From Oscillospiraceae bacterium (GTDB lineage Bacteria > Bacillota > Clostridia > Oscillospirales > Oscillospiraceae), in assembly GCA_017538775.1 (NCBI GenBank), contig JAFYIF010000329.1, forward strand, positions 1-8,076: a DNA stretch of 8,076 nucleotides, read 5' to 3'. The position numbers were made by a program, and so were the translations under genes. Below the pieces are notes generated by a model. It saw nothing but the letters and a program-made list of their open reading frames with translations, was not told the origin of the DNA and ran no database searches. This document shows, one piece after another, positions 8,029 through 8,076 of the stretch (position 1 is its first letter; each line of letters begins with the position of its first letter).

Positions 8029-8076
8029 ATGAACCCGACCCAAACCGAACCCATGCCATTGAAACTCAACTACCGC
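8029..8076 (+). CDS. Start of an unidentified gene (3' partial, 16 codons)
   Basis: The ATG at 8029 follows AGGAGGG (8016-8022) by 6 bases, a strong start signal, and lies 25 bases after the phosphatase stop. The visible peptide, M-N-P-T-Q-T-E-P-M-P-L-K-L-N-Y-R, runs off the window edge. It is too short to name a family. It probably shares the phosphatase transcript. Confidence 0.65.
   Translation, partial: MNPTQTEPMPLKLNYR

Noticed and set aside
7020..8069. A 349-codon open frame on the minus strand
   Set aside because: Antisense to the HAD phosphatase, whose four catalytic motifs fix the real strand.

Overview
The window reads as a GC-rich member of the Clostridia (Firmicutes), plausibly Oscillospiraceae-like. 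This rests on the strong AGGAGG-type ribosome binding sites, the high GC of most genes and the overall protein style; the genus cannot be told from the sequence. All seven gene ends visible here use TGA. No rRNA, tRNA, CRISPR array, transposase or phage gene was seen.

Left part (1-732): the 3' end of a polymorphic-toxin gene whose tip is an LHH-type HNH/EndoVII nuclease, followed 13 bases later by a SUKH/SMI1-KNR4 immunity gene and a strong intrinsic terminator. These two genes look visibly less GC-rich than the rest, as expected for an exchanged toxin/immunity cassette.

Centre-left (733-4274): behind a good sigma-A-like promoter lies a probable two-gene unit. The first gene is a 641-residue AAA+ ATPase ending in a ryanodine-receptor (RyR) domain, a combination suggesting a ligand-sensing molecular switch. 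The second is an S8 subtilisin-like protease with a signal peptide, a propeptide-like segment and an intact Asp/His/Ser triad. This pair is the best candidate for a little-described system, although the predicted export of the protease argues against the simplest cytoplasmic switch-plus-effector model.

Middle (4254-4430): a compact MITE-like palindromic element with near-perfect 22-bp terminal inverted repeats, two nested hairpins and a heptamer tandem repeat at its left end. It supplies the last residues and the stop codon of the protease gene.

Right part (4445-8076): a minus-strand pair, an Ldh_2-type NAD(P)-dependent 2-hydroxyacid dehydrogenase followed 11 bases later by glycerol kinase (glpK). 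glpK is full length except for a single in-frame amber codon at position 113. Diverging from this pair across a 146-base intergenic region, which carries promoter-like elements for both directions, is a plus-strand HAD-IIA phosphatase. It is followed by the first 16 codons of another gene. The right part looks metabolic (glycerol and hydroxyacid use, phosphate-ester hydrolysis), while the left part looks like conflict and defence functions.
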